A DNA stretch of 64,000 nt from Bacillus sp. FJAT-29814. Lineage in GTDB: Bacteria; Bacillota; Bacilli; Bacillales; Cytobacillaceae. Below, in pieces: positions 41,275 through 53,297 of this stretch. Under the pieces are notes generated by a model. That model worked only from the letters and a program-made list of their open reading frames with translations, did not search any database and was not told the origin of the DNA. The translations under genes and the position numbers were made by a program. Location: NCBI RefSeq assembly GCF_001510715.1, contig NZ_LMTJ01000003.1, positions 13,143 to 77,142 on the forward strand, given 5' to 3'. Within the stretch, counting starts at the first letter, position 1, and each line of letters starts with the position of its first letter.

Positions 41275-42831
41275 ATGGCTAATTTTTTCAAATCAAAAAA
41301 ACACATTCGTAAGTTGAAATACACACTCGATAACCAAAAAGACCAGCAAAGCAGCCTGGAAAAATGTGAGCATCGCAAGGATCAAACCGAAGACTGGGAA
41401 AAGGAGCTTACTAAATCAAAGGATTATCAAAAGAGCTATTATTTTAATCAAAAGTCAGGCAAAAAATTTACGCTTACCTACTTATCTACACTTGTCGAAG
41501 AAAAGGTGATGGATAATAATGCTGTACCGCCTTTACTCGAGGGCGAGTTTCATCAGATAGACGATGTTAAAAAGCTTCTTCCTTTAGCAGATGTAGAATT
41601 ATCAAGCAGCTTTAAAGATATCCCTGAAAAGCTGCTGAAAGGTGCTGTCATGCTTTCCTTAGAGGGGGAAAAGGAGTTTGCCTTCATCTCCTCACCGAAA
41701 CAAATTGTCCGGTCGGTTTCAGCACCCGAGATTGAATTTAGTGTTGTAGGTCCGAAAGAAGCCTTTGTAGAACCCATTGACCAGAACATAAATATGATTC
41801 GCAAGCGTTTACCAATTAAGAAACTCATCATAGAAGAATTTATAGTTGGAAAATTATCGTTAACCAAGGTGTGTGTCCTGTCTATCGAAGGGGTTACAAA
41901 TAAGGAAATAATCAATACTGTCAAGCAACGGATTAGCGATCTTGATAAGGATGAAATCGCTGACAGTTCCTATTTTACTCAGATGATTTCCGATAATGGG
42001 AACTCTCCTTTTCCGCAGCTGCTCGATACAGAAAGGCCTGACCGTGTGTCATCCAGCCTGGTTGAGGGGAAAGTGGTTATACTGGTTGATGGCTCACCCC
42101 ATGCTTTAATCGGGCCAACCTCTTTGACGGAGTTCTTTAACTCTTTCGAAGATTATTTTCTAAACTGGATTCTTGCAACCTTTATTCGATTAATCCGTTT
42201 ATTTTCGGTTATCTTCTCGATCATGGTTACACCTCTTTATGTTGCAGTGGTGACTTACCACTATCAAATGATTCCAAAAGACTTACTAATTACGTTAGTT
42301 ACCTCAAGGCGTGTTGTCCCTTTCCCCCCCATACTTGAGGTCTTGTTTTTGGAAGTAACGATTGAACTTCTACGGGAAGCAGGGGCAAGGCTGCCAACTA
42401 AGGTCGGCCAGACAATTGGTATCGTGGGCGGTATTGTTTTGGGAACAGCATCAGTGGAAGCGGGGCTTACAAGTAATGTTCTATTAATTTTAATCGCGCT
42501 AGCTGCACTCGCTTCCTTTACCACTCCAGTCTATCAAATGAGTAATACCATCAGGATTTTGCGATTTCCGTTTCTGATCATGGCCGAATTATGGGGATTA
42601 GTCGGGATTACGATTGCTTTTTGTTTTTTGCTTACACATCTGCTGCGGCTTACTTCATTAGGCCTTCCATTTATGGAGCCAATATTCCCTCTAAGATTGA
42701 GAGATTTTAAAGATGCCTTATTCCGGCTGCCTTTTAAAAATCAGGCGAAACGTCCGCAGTATCTAAGGACCAATGACCCCATCCGGTTTAGCAAGGAAAA
42801 GGCCCATAAAAAGAAGGACATTGATGAATAA
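41275..42831 (+). CDS. gerKA: Spore germination receptor subunit A (GerA/GerKA family)
   Basis: About 518 residues from ATG 41275 (MANFFKSKKHIRKLKYTLDN); the longer frame begins inside the preceding terminator. The N-terminal 270 residues are the soluble domain (EFHQIDDVKKLLPLADVELS, KRLPIKKLIIEEFIVGKLSL), followed by the GerA membrane domain with SMVTPLYVAVVTYHYQ-like and GARLPTKVGQTIGIVGGIVL motifs and about five helices. It forms, with the B and C proteins, a nutrient germinant receptor in the spore inner membrane. The A-B-C order is the usual one. The subfamily (gerK against other gerA-type operons) is uncertain. Confidence 0.88.
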   Translation: MANFFKSKKHIRKLKYTLDNQKDQQSSLEKCEHRKDQTEDWEKELTKSKDYQKSYYFNQKSGKKFTLTYLSTLVEEKVMDNNAVPPLLEGEFHQIDDVKKLLPLADVELSSSFKDIPEKLLKGAVMLSLEGEKEFAFISSPKQIVRSVSAPEIEFSVVGPKEAFVEPIDQNINMIRKRLPIKKLIIEEFIVGKLSLTKVCVLSIEGVTNKEIINTVKQRISDLDKDEIADSSYFTQMISDNGNSPFPQLLDTERPDRVSSSLVEGKVVILVDGSPHALIGPTSLTEFFNSFEDYFLNWILATFIRLIRLFSVIFSIMVTPLYVAVVTYHYQMIPKDLLITLVTSRRVVPFPPILEVLFLEVTIELLREAGARLPTKVGQTIGIVGGIVLGTASVEAGLTSNVLLILIALAALASFTTPVYQMSNTIRILRFPFLIMAELWGLVGITIAFCFLLTHLLRLTSLGLPFMEPIFPLRLRDFKDALFRLPFKNQAKRPQYLRTNDPIRFSKEKAHKKKDIDE

Positions 42832-42848
42832 AGGAAGGAAGAGAAGCA

Positions 42849-43940
42849 ATGATGCAGGGATCCATCCAGGAGAGACTCCAAATATCACCATTTATGGCCG
42901 CGTATGTCATTGTTTCTATGCAGATTGGAATAGGAGTCCTAGGTTTCCAGCGCATTATTGCCACAGATGCTGGCACAGATGCCTGGATTTCGGTTATTGG
43001 GGCGGGATTGACCATCCACATCATCGTGTGGATGATGTATAAGATTTGTGAGACTGTAAATGGGGATATACTGGATGCCAATGTTTACTTATTCGGAAAA
43101 ATAATCGGCAACAGCATAAATACCTTTTTTATCTTTTATTATACGGTTACGTGTGCAGGGACACTTGGCGGCCTTTATGAAATTATACGCACTTGGATGT
43201 TTCAAAGTCTGAGCCCGTTTTGGTTCGCAGCTATCTACTTACTTTTAGGAATCTATATTGTCTTTGGCGGCTTTCGGACCGTAGCAGGAATCTCGTTTTT
43301 CGGAATGGTAATACCTTTTTATTTACTTTTTTCTTTTGGTTTTGCCTTACAGTATGGGGATTTTACCAATTTGTTGCCGATTATGGACCATTCCTTTATT
43401 GAACTAGTAAAAGGCGGCTACCACATGTCACTCAGTTACCTGGGATATGACGTTTTATTATTTTTTTACCCTTTTATTAAGAAACCAAAACAATCAAAGA
43501 AATTTGTTCATATCGGGCTTTTGTCAACCACTTTCATTTACACGGCCTTAGCTGTCATAACTTTTGCCTATTTTCCGCTGGGTTTGCTTGAAAAATCAAT
43601 ATGGGCAACATTGGAAATGTGGAAAATTGTCCGGCTTCCAATAATTGAGAGGTTTGAGTATTTGGGAATTGCCAATTGGACCTTGATTATGCTCCCAAGT
43701 ATAGCCCTTTCCTTATGGGTAGCAAGCAGAGTGACCAAACGTATTTTTCATATTAATCAAAAAAAATCGGTTATTTTTATTGCTTTGGTATGTCTGGTGA
43801 TGGTGGTACTCATTCCTACTCGTGAAAGACTGAACTTCCTGTTTAACTATACGGCAATTGTTGGGTTTTCCTTAGCTTATATTTACACTCCTCTTCTTTA
43901 TTTTTTACTGCTGATTAAAAAGAAGGTGAAAGCGAAGTGA
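42849..43940 (+). CDS. gerKB: Spore germination permease-like subunit B (GerKB family)
   Basis: A 363-residue membrane protein with ten helices of the spore germination permease family (APC superfamily fold). MQIGIGVLGFQRIIATDAGT and AWISVIGAGLTIHIIVWMMY near the start are characteristic of GerAB-type proteins, which bind the germinant amino acid or sugar. The start lies 17 bases after the GerKA stop, with AAGGAAG in front. Its end overlaps the next gene by four bases (GTGA). It is expected to be expressed in the forespore. Confidence 0.88.
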   Translation: MMQGSIQERLQISPFMAAYVIVSMQIGIGVLGFQRIIATDAGTDAWISVIGAGLTIHIIVWMMYKICETVNGDILDANVYLFGKIIGNSINTFFIFYYTVTCAGTLGGLYEIIRTWMFQSLSPFWFAAIYLLLGIYIVFGGFRTVAGISFFGMVIPFYLLFSFGFALQYGDFTNLLPIMDHSFIELVKGGYHMSLSYLGYDVLLFFYPFIKKPKQSKKFVHIGLLSTTFIYTALAVITFAYFPLGLLEKSIWATLEMWKIVRLPIIERFEYLGIANWTLIMLPSIALSLWVASRVTKRIFHINQKKSVIFIALVCLVMVVLIPTRERLNFLFNYTAIVGFSLAYIYTPLLYFLLLIKKKVKAK

Positions 43941-45004
43941 AAAAATCCTGCTTTATTGTAACGTTACTGTTGTGTATGACAATTCTGCCTGGATGCGTGG
44001 AAAAAAAGGTAATTGATGATGTAAATATTGCCACTGGCATCGGAATTGATAAAAGTGAGAAACAGTTCCTTGGGAGTGTCATGATTCCCGTGTTTAAGCC
44101 AGACAAGTCATTCGGGAATTTTACATTTAAGGCCAAAGGAAAAGTGATCCGGGATTTGGTATCTGAAATGCAGAAAAAAGCATCACAGCCAATTGTCAGC
44201 GGAAGTCTTGATATCGCTCTTTTTGGAGAGGATGTCGCGCGTGAGGGACTTATTAAAACTCTAGACGTCTTTTTGCGGGATCCAAGTGTGGGTGCAAGGG
44301 TTCAATTGGCTGTAGTAGATGGGCAAGCTATAGATATTTTTAAAGGAAAATATGGTGATCGCGGGAACGCCCAATACCTGACACAGTTACTAGAACATAA
44401 TATGGAGCAACAAAATTTGCCTTTAACCAATCTTCATCGATTTCTGGCTGCGTTTTACCAAAAAGGGATGGATCCCTATTTACCAATGCTTAAAAAGAGT
44501 AGTCGTAATTTAGTGACGATATCTGGATTAGCCCTTTTTAAAGATGAAAAGCTCGTTGACATTCTCCATGAGAATAAAATGTATTATTTCAAGCTCCTTG
44601 TAGACCATCACACATTGGGGGTAGTGAAAGTGAAGGAGGCTCATGGAGAATCTACTGTCAAAAGTATGGGGTTAAAGAAAAACATAAGACTGAAAGGAAG
44701 GAATCCCTATACATTCTCGATTAAGATTAAATTAAAGGGAGATCTTACCGAGCATCAGGAAAGGATCCTTGAGAAAGGCGAGATTCGAGAAATTGAGAAC
44801 AAATTAGCACAACAAATCTCAAAGGAATGCAAAATGTTGGTTGAGGATTTTCAAAGAAAAAACATTGACCCGGTCGGCTTTGGTCACTTCGCAAAAACAA
44901 GGACACGAAATTTTGATTACAAAAAGTGGAATGAAGAATATAAAAATGCGAAATTTGAAGTTTCAGCAGATGTTAAATTGATTGGACATGGTGTAGTGGA
45001 GTAA
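43937..45004 (+). CDS. gerKC: Spore germination lipoprotein subunit C (Ger(x)C family)
   Basis: A 355-residue lipoprotein starting at GTG 43937. The signal peptide ends at the lipobox ILPGC (Cys20), followed by VIDDVNIATGIGIDKSEKQF, the family opening, and later domains including LTEHQERILEKGEIREIENK and DPVGFGHFAKTRTRNFDYKK near the C-terminus. It completes the germinant receptor on the outer face of the spore inner membrane. Maturation would need prolipoprotein diacylglyceryl transferase (Lgt). A terminator follows. Confidence 0.9.
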   Translation: MKKSCFIVTLLLCMTILPGCVEKKVIDDVNIATGIGIDKSEKQFLGSVMIPVFKPDKSFGNFTFKAKGKVIRDLVSEMQKKASQPIVSGSLDIALFGEDVAREGLIKTLDVFLRDPSVGARVQLAVVDGQAIDIFKGKYGDRGNAQYLTQLLEHNMEQQNLPLTNLHRFLAAFYQKGMDPYLPMLKKSSRNLVTISGLALFKDEKLVDILHENKMYYFKLLVDHHTLGVVKVKEAHGESTVKSMGLKKNIRLKGRNPYTFSIKIKLKGDLTEHQERILEKGEIREIENKLAQQISKECKMLVEDFQRKNIDPVGFGHFAKTRTRNFDYKKWNEEYKNAKFEVSADVKLIGHGVVE

Positions 45005-45497
45005 TGATTATCTGAAAGGTAAAAAAATAACCACCGTTAGTTTGACGGCGGTTATTCATAGTGAAAACCCTTTCTTTCCCAGGAGAACATTTTTCAACAA
45101 ATACTTTTCGACAAAAATCTATTTGCGCGTACACAAATCCTTTCATCAAAATGTAAATCGCTAATCCTATAGATACTTTTCCGGTAACTATATTTTAATA
45201 TATTGCAATAAGATGTTAAATATCTTAAATAAAGAACAATTCAAACATCCCATGTACTATGATTTTTTAAAATAGGACTACGATATTTGCGGTATTTTTA
45301 TTTTTATATATTAAAAATAGCCTAATTACGTAAATTGAAATGTACGAATAGATATCCTGATGGAATTAAAAAATGTGTAAAGTTTGTCAAAAAAAGCAAT
45401 AATTTGTTCTGATAATTTCGAATGTTTTTCCTTCATTTATTTTCCAGTAATTAGTATGATAAGAATGTTAAATTTTTACGAATAGGGGAGAAGAACA
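45005..45497. other. Intergenic region between germination operon and pha genes
   Basis: After the terminator there is about 440 bases of AT-rich DNA without a gene. It should contain the phaR promoter; candidate boxes are too weak to call. Confidence 0.5.
45020..45060 (+). terminator. Terminator of the germination operon
   Basis: AATAACCACCGTTA pairs with GACGGCGGTTATT across a short loop; the T-run behind it is weak. Confidence 0.6.
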
Positions 45498-45902
45498 ATG
45501 AGCATGGAAACCAATCTTTTTGATATCTGGAAGGATTTCTATTCAAAGTCTACAAGTATGTTTGATGAAAGGATCACGCAGAATTTCCCATCACAAGGAA
45601 TTGCTCAAGTCATGGAAATGAATTTAATGTTCAAAAAAATGATCGATGAAACTACGGAAAAATACCTGGAATTAGTTAACATTCCATCACGTAACGATTT
45701 GGCCAGTCTTTCTTCCATGATTGTCAATGTGGATGCGAAAGTTGATAGCTTAGAAGAATTGTTGGAAGAAAGCAGCGCAAATCAACCTCATGCTGCCAGC
45801 CTCCAGGAGGAAATGGTTTCCATCAAAAAGGATATAAAGAGTCTTGAAAATAAAGTGAATCAAATTCTTGCATTGTTAAAGGCGTCGGAAGGATCAAAAT
45901 AG
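45498..45902 (+). CDS. phaR: PHA synthase subunit PhaR
   Basis: A 134-residue protein with the PhaR opening pattern FDIWKDFYSKST, the central MEMNLMFKKMIDETTEKYLELVN-like segment (key part ETTEKYLELVNIPSRNDLAS) and a C-terminal coiled coil (KKDIKSLENKVNQILALLKA). In Bacillus class IV polyhydroxyalkanoate synthase, PhaR is the small subunit needed to activate PhaC on granules. It is shorter than the roughly 200-residue B. megaterium protein as I remember it. The phaC gene follows after 160 bases; the phaB reductase gene often found between them is absent. Confidence 0.85.
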   Translation: MSMETNLFDIWKDFYSKSTSMFDERITQNFPSQGIAQVMEMNLMFKKMIDETTEKYLELVNIPSRNDLASLSSMIVNVDAKVDSLEELLEESSANQPHAASLQEEMVSIKKDIKSLENKVNQILALLKASEGSK

Positions 45903-46064
45903 ACAAAAGGAAACAAGAGGTGTCGTGCTTTTTATATAAAGCCGGGACTTACATAACGGGTCGACAATATGAGTTTACTCGCGCCCTATATATGTAATTT
46001 TCATGTAGATGTAAATTATTAATATTGTTTGTATAACGTTAAAACTGATAAGGAGTGAGTAGTC

Positions 46065-47153
46065 ATTAGTGTTCCTATGACCAATGATTGGGAAAAATAC
46101 ACCGATCTATACCCAAAAGAATTAAAGCAATTATTTAACCGTGTATATCGGGCTACCCAAGTGCTAACCACCGATGCCGAACCAGAAGTAGCTCCGACAC
46201 CAAAGGAAATCGTTTGGACGAGAAATAAAACGAAACTTTATCGTTACATATCCGACCAGCCTAAAAAACACAAGATTCCATTGCTGATGGTGTACGCGCT
46301 CATTAATAAACCATATATCCTGGATTTAACAAAAGGCGGCAGCTTGATAGAATATTTGGTTAATCAGGGATTTGATGTTTACCTTCTTGATTGGGGCACC
46401 CCTGGATATGAAGACCGGAATATGAAACTCGATGATTTCATTATGGATTACATTCCGCGGGCTGTTAAAAAAGTAATGAGAAAGTCTAATGTTGAAGAAG
46501 TGTCCATTCTTGGGTATTGCATGGGCGGTACAATGACGTCTATTTTTGCGGCATTGCATCCTGAATTGCCGATTCGAAATCTTGTATTTATGACAACTCC
46601 GTTTAATTTTGAGAATTCAGGTACTTACGGCGCCATGCTAAACGAGAAATTTTTTGATCTTGATAAAGTAGTAGACACCCTTGGGGTTGTTCCTCCTACA
46701 ATGATTGACTTTGGCAACAAACTAATCAAACCGATGGCAAGCTTCTATGGGCCTTATGTCAGTCTTGTGGATCGGGCGGACAATGAAAAGTTCGTAAAAA
46801 GTTTTAAGCTTCTTCAAAAATGGTTAAACGATGGCATTCCATTCCCAGGTGAAGCATATCGTCAGTGGATCAGGGATTTCTACCAGAAAAACAAGCTGAT
46901 TAAAGGGGAGCTTGTTGTACGCGGCCAAAAAGTAGACTTGAAGAATATCAAAGCCAATGTTCTTAATCTAGCAGGAGAAAACGACATAATTGCCCAGCCG
47001 CATATGGTCGAAGCATTAATGGACGCGATCTCTAGCCAGGATAAACAATACAAGAATTTACCGGTTGGCCATACTTCCATTACCTTTGGCAGTCAGGCCA
47101 ATAAAATAACGTATCCTACGATTGGCAACTGGTTAGCAGAACGTTCTAACTAA
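46065..47153 (+). CDS. phaC: Class IV PHA synthase catalytic subunit PhaC, probable ATT start
   Basis: It polymerises (R)-3-hydroxyacyl-CoA into polyester. The lipase-like box GYCMGG carries the nucleophile (Cys152 counting from ATT), with Asp in GENDIIAQ and His in GHTSITFG. DWGTPGYEDRNMKLDDFIMD and GEAYRQWIRDFYQ are conserved PhaC patterns. The first ATG is at 46077, but AAGGAG (46050-46055) lies 21 bases upstream of it. An in-frame ATT at 46065 is nine bases from AAGGAG and gives the N-terminus (M)SVPMTNDWEK, which matches in length the MAIPYVQEWEK I recall for B. megaterium PhaC. Initiation at ATT is therefore likely. A terminator follows. Confidence 0.9.
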   Translation: MSVPMTNDWEKYTDLYPKELKQLFNRVYRATQVLTTDAEPEVAPTPKEIVWTRNKTKLYRYISDQPKKHKIPLLMVYALINKPYILDLTKGGSLIEYLVNQGFDVYLLDWGTPGYEDRNMKLDDFIMDYIPRAVKKVMRKSNVEEVSILGYCMGGTMTSIFAALHPELPIRNLVFMTTPFNFENSGTYGAMLNEKFFDLDKVVDTLGVVPPTMIDFGNKLIKPMASFYGPYVSLVDRADNEKFVKSFKLLQKWLNDGIPFPGEAYRQWIRDFYQKNKLIKGELVVRGQKVDLKNIKANVLNLAGENDIIAQPHMVEALMDAISSQDKQYKNLPVGHTSITFGSQANKITYPTIGNWLAERSN

Positions 47154-47172
47154 ATATCTTAAAGATCATTGA

Positions 47173-47218
47173 GAATAAAAAAAGAACCGCCGTCACACGA
47201 CGGCGGTTCTTTTTACAT
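47173..47218. terminator. Bidirectional terminator between phaC and katG
   Basis: AAAAAGAACCGCCGTC pairs with GACGGCGGTTCTTTTT over a four-base loop; it serves both convergent genes. Confidence 0.92.
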
Positions 47219-47220
47219 AT

Positions 47221-49849
<2,629 letters not shown>

Positions 49850-49850
<1 letters not shown>

Positions 49851-49895
49851 AGTTGCTCGAAAATCCTTTAAAACAAGGAATCCGAACAACTTATT
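49850..49895 (-). terminator. Terminator of the 43-residue gene
   Basis: On the minus strand AAGTTGTTCGGATTCCTT pairs with AAGGATTTTCGAGCAACTT and runs into TTTTTAATTTTT. Confidence 0.65.
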
Positions 49896-49947
49896 CCAGC
49901 AGAAAAATTACTCTATAGAAATACTAGTACAAACTGGTTTACCATTC

Positions 49948-50079
49948 CTATTTTCTTTTCTTGAGTTCTTCTTTATCCGGAAAGTCATAACGCTTATGGT
50001 TAGAATCGCCTTCTCCTTTTTCATTAGACTTTTGTCCGCCTAATTGTACGTTCTGGTAAATCTTTGTGTTTTCACCCAT
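49948..50079 (-). CDS. Small hydrophilic protein, 43 residues
   Basis: ATG 50079 follows a near-perfect GGAGGTGAT site. The product (MGENTKIYQNVQLGGQKSNE, then KGEGDSNHKRYDFPDKEELK and KRK) is short, charged and free of hydrophobic segments, like many small spore or stress proteins of Bacillus, but I cannot name it. Its own ribosome site and terminator support it as a real gene. It stands alone between katG and the sugar dehydrogenase-like gene. Confidence 0.65.
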   Translation of the reverse strand: MGENTKIYQNVQLGGQKSNEKGEGDSNHKRYDFPDKEELKKRK

Positions 50080-50153
50080 GTTTATCACCTCCAAAGCTAT
50101 ATTCTGTTCAAATGATTCTCATTTATGTTTTGCATGCAGATGAATTTTATGAA

Positions 50154-51569
50154 TCACGGAACAATTTCAAAAACAGTGCCTTGGTTAAAATTCGTTACGG
50201 TCATCGAACCATAAACTCCTAAATACAGTCTGGTCTGCCCCCGATTTGTTCCCAAGCTGACATAATAAGCCGATTGTGATCCAAAAGGATAATCAGGTTC
50301 AATTACGGTAAAATCATTGGGTCTGCCATCCGCTCTTACCCTGGAATAAGCTAATACCCCTCTAGTCGGAGAACCCGATTCTCCTCTTCGCGCAATATCC
50401 GTAAACACAACGCTCCCCGTTAACGCGGGGATTCGTGTGCCAATATAGGGCTGCACACCAGTAAGTGCTGTTCCGGCAAACTTATCGGGGCGAGGATCTT
50501 GGTGAAAATAACTGGTTAGAGGCGGTATACGCATCGGTCCGGTTACCACTGCTTCATTGTAATAGGCAATCGTTTTCGCATCCAAAGTTTGGTTTTCAGG
50601 GCAAGGCCTGATAATCTGAGTAGGAAAGGCGCCTTCCCATCCGCGCCAGCCCAAGTTAATCAACCCTTCCTCGACGGGTTCGATAGTCCTTAAAGAAGCG
50701 CGGACAAGCTGTGTAACCGGTATAGGTTTATAATGAACAAATGAAAAAATTGACTCTACTAATTCCTGACCGACTTGTCCTGCATATTTGACATACTGGT
50801 TATAGAATCTTTGATAGGAAATGCCTGGTATATTGCGGACCCCTTTGGCTATGACCGTAAGCGTTTCCTGAATGGGAAGGGGGAGTTCATTAAAACGGGT
50901 GACGATAGGTGGATTGGAGATAAATGTATTCTTAACCACATCAACTTCGATGATCTTACCGGCGATTTCCAGATTATCCTGGCTTAAATTAAATGGATCA
51001 AATGCTGATCCGCCATCACCGGTTGTTAACACAAGTTTTCCCGTTTCGGGTGAAAAGTTTAAGCTATTGACACCATTATGATTCATAAATGGTCTTCTTA
51101 AGTTAAGCAATGTCCGTCGTTTTTGCGGCTGGCCATTATTTTGCAAAATCCACTCTTCCACTGTATCAATATGATCAAATTGCGCTTCTCGATTTGTCCA
51201 TCTTAGGTTTAAGGTGTTTGGATCACACGGGTTGGGCTCAAAAGAAGCAGTCAGAGCACCAGGACCTTGTGATCCGGCTACTGAATAATGAAGATAAAAT
51301 AGTCCATTATAAGTAAATTGCGGATGAAACGCCAGCCCCAGCAAGCCCCGTTCATCATAACCGCCGTCCGAAGCACCTAGTTTAATGATTCGCGGGCGAA
51401 TATCTAAAAAAGACCTGCTCACTCCATTGTCTATGTAAAAAATCTCGCCCACTTGGGTGGCAATAAATAATCTTTCAACAGAGTCACCCGGGAGGATCGC
51501 TGTTTTCAAAACCGTGGGTAAATTGATCTTGCTAACGATGGGCCGCAAACGAACTTTAACTCTTATCAC
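50154..51569 (-). CDS. PQQ-dependent sugar dehydrogenase-like beta-propeller
   Basis: A 471-residue protein of the soluble glucose/sorbosone dehydrogenase (GSDH) family. LFIATQVGEIFYIDNG, DERGLLGLAFHPQFTYNGLF and LNFSPETGKLVLTTGDGGSA are the recurring blade motifs, with NHNGVNSL providing the His expected near the active site; INLGWRGWEGAFP is another family mark. The six-bladed propeller would oxidise a sugar or alcohol with PQQ if the cofactor is present. No signal peptide is visible, which is unusual for this group, and the Bacillus lineage does not generally make PQQ, so the true cofactor or function is open. Confidence 0.8.
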   Translation of the reverse strand: MIRVKVRLRPIVSKINLPTVLKTAILPGDSVERLFIATQVGEIFYIDNGVSRSFLDIRPRIIKLGASDGGYDERGLLGLAFHPQFTYNGLFYLHYSVAGSQGPGALTASFEPNPCDPNTLNLRWTNREAQFDHIDTVEEWILQNNGQPQKRRTLLNLRRPFMNHNGVNSLNFSPETGKLVLTTGDGGSAFDPFNLSQDNLEIAGKIIEVDVVKNTFISNPPIVTRFNELPLPIQETLTVIAKGVRNIPGISYQRFYNQYVKYAGQVGQELVESIFSFVHYKPIPVTQLVRASLRTIEPVEEGLINLGWRGWEGAFPTQIIRPCPENQTLDAKTIAYYNEAVVTGPMRIPPLTSYFHQDPRPDKFAGTALTGVQPYIGTRIPALTGSVVFTDIARRGESGSPTRGVLAYSRVRADGRPNDFTVIEPDYPFGSQSAYYVSLGTNRGQTRLYLGVYGSMTVTNFNQGTVFEIVP

Positions 51570-51709
51570 CTAACTTTCCACTCCTTTTTATGGTATTCTT
51601 TTTTTAAGAATATGAGTAGAAGTGTTCCATTAGTACCAGATTAGGGTCTCCAAGCAGTTCCTATCGAACGAACTATTGGGATAAAAAGTATGATCAATGG
51701 CGAGGTAAT

Positions 51710-52825
51710 ATGATGAGAAACATAAAAGTCGGTGTAATTGGAATCGGTCATATGGGCAGGACCTATGCGCTTCAGTTGGATAAGGGCCTGATAGAGGGTG
51801 CCGTGTTAACGGCTGTTTGCGGTCGAAATCAGCAGCTTGCTGATATGAAAGAACAAGTGACAGGCGATGTCCAATATTACCAAGATGAAGATGCATTTTT
51901 TCAAGAATCAGGAATTGAAGCGGTGATTATTGCGACACCGCATTTTAGTCATCCTGAATTAGCCATAAAGGCATTCGCCAACGGGATCCATGTTCTCGTT
52001 GAAAAACCGGCAGGGGTCTATAGTAAGCATGTCATCGAAATGAATGAGGCGGCCAAAGAGAGCGGCAAGGTATTTTCGATTATGTTAAATCAACGGACAA
52101 ACCCGCTCTATCAAACATTACGGGAACTGATTCATGCGGGGGAACTGGGGGAAATAAAACGGACCAATTGGGTCATCACAGATTGGTACCGGTCCCAAAG
52201 CTATTACGATTTAAGCAGCTGGAGAGCGACCTGGAAAGGGGAGGGTGGCGGCGTTTTGTTAAACCAAGCTCCGCACCAACTGGACTTGTGGCAATGGATA
52301 ACCGGTCTTGAAATAAAGCGTGTTCATGCATTCTGTCACTATGGCAAATATCATGATATTGAAGTGGAAGATGATGTGACTGCCTATGTTGAGTATGGAA
52401 ATGGGGCGACAGGGGTATTTATCGCTTCAACCGGGGAAGCTCCTGGAACCAATCGCTTTGAAATCGCCGGTCACCGCGGAAAAGTGGTAGTAGAAAATAA
52501 TGCCCTAACTTTTTACCAACTGGCACAATCAGAACGAGAATTTAACGCCACGTATAAAGGCGGTTTTGGGAAACCGGAATACAATAGAATCGATGTACCA
52601 GTGGATGGTGATAATCCAGGACATGTAGGAATTATTCAAAATTGGATCCATGCCATTGTGCAAGGAACACCTCTGCTTGCCCCTGGTGAAGATGGGTTAC
52701 ATAGTGTAGAAATTGCCAATGCTATTTATTTATCCTCATGGATGAACCAAAGCGTTGATTTCCCTGTAAATGCGGATCTTTACTACGAAAAATTACAAGA
52801 AAAAATCAGGCAATCGTCGAAATGA
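51710..52825 (+). CDS. Gfo/Idh/MocA-family oxidoreductase
   Basis: A 371-residue NAD(P)-dependent dehydrogenase. The Rossmann loop is VGVIGIGHMGRTYALQL (G-x-G-x-x-G), and the EKPAG motif (VLVEKPAGVYSKHVIEMNEA) with Lys-Pro is the family signature. GGGVLLNQAPHQLDLWQWIT carries the catalytic-site His of the C-terminal domain. Substrates are typically sugars or inositols; which one is unknown. GAGG lies six bases before ATG 51710. It is divergent from the sugar dehydrogenase-like gene and followed by a small monooxygenase gene, probably in one transcript. Confidence 0.9.
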   Translation: MMRNIKVGVIGIGHMGRTYALQLDKGLIEGAVLTAVCGRNQQLADMKEQVTGDVQYYQDEDAFFQESGIEAVIIATPHFSHPELAIKAFANGIHVLVEKPAGVYSKHVIEMNEAAKESGKVFSIMLNQRTNPLYQTLRELIHAGELGEIKRTNWVITDWYRSQSYYDLSSWRATWKGEGGGVLLNQAPHQLDLWQWITGLEIKRVHAFCHYGKYHDIEVEDDVTAYVEYGNGATGVFIASTGEAPGTNRFEIAGHRGKVVVENNALTFYQLAQSEREFNATYKGGFGKPEYNRIDVPVDGDNPGHVGIIQNWIHAIVQGTPLLAPGEDGLHSVEIANAIYLSSWMNQSVDFPVNADLYYEKLQEKIRQSSK

Positions 52826-52857
52826 GTGGAGATTAAAAATGAAGGAGGGATAACATA

Positions 52858-53142
52858 ATGATAAGAGTGGTATGTAAGGGAAAGCTTAAACCTGATGCTA
52901 ATATCGAAGAATATTTGAGTCTGGCCAGAGAGGTTGTCCAAGAAACGAGAAAAGAAAAAGGCTGCATCATGTACACCTATCATCAAGACATCAATGATTC
53001 AACCATCCTTACCACAATTGAGGAATGGGAGAATGAAGATGCACTTCATGAGCACAATCAGAGTGACCATATCAGGAGATTTGTTCCCGAACTAAGAAAA
53101 ATGAGGGAAAGTACAGAAATTAATATTTATCGGGAAGTTTAA
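52858..53142 (+). CDS. ABM-family small monooxygenase (YgiN-like)
   Basis: A 94-residue dimeric ferredoxin-like fold protein of the antibiotic biosynthesis monooxygenase group. MIRVVCKGKLKPDANIEEYL, QETRKEKGCIMYTYHQDIND and EEWENEDALHEHNQSDHIRR match the family pattern (G-C-x-x-Y near the middle and an H-x-x-S/T-x-H-like patch). Such enzymes oxidise quinols or act as quinone-linked monooxygenases without cofactor. GGAGGG lies just before the ATG. It is in line behind the Gfo/Idh/MocA gene and ends at a terminator. Confidence 0.85.
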   Translation: MIRVVCKGKLKPDANIEEYLSLAREVVQETRKEKGCIMYTYHQDINDSTILTTIEEWENEDALHEHNQSDHIRRFVPELRKMRESTEINIYREV

Positions 53143-53205
53143 ATATAAATGGACAAATTGAGTTGTCGGTGAAACAGAATGACTATCTGAAATCAAATAA
53201 CTATT

Positions 53206-53248
53206 TAAAGTACCATTGGTGTTCAAGCTAATGGTACTTTGCTATTTT
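53206..53248 (+). terminator. Terminator after the ABM gene
   Basis: AAAGTACCATT pairs with AATGGTACTTT across about 12 bases, followed by GCTATTTTG. Confidence 0.75.
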
Positions 53249-53297
53249 GATATATGTAGTTTTGAGTTCACCCTAAAGAATACTCCATCCAGAGAAT

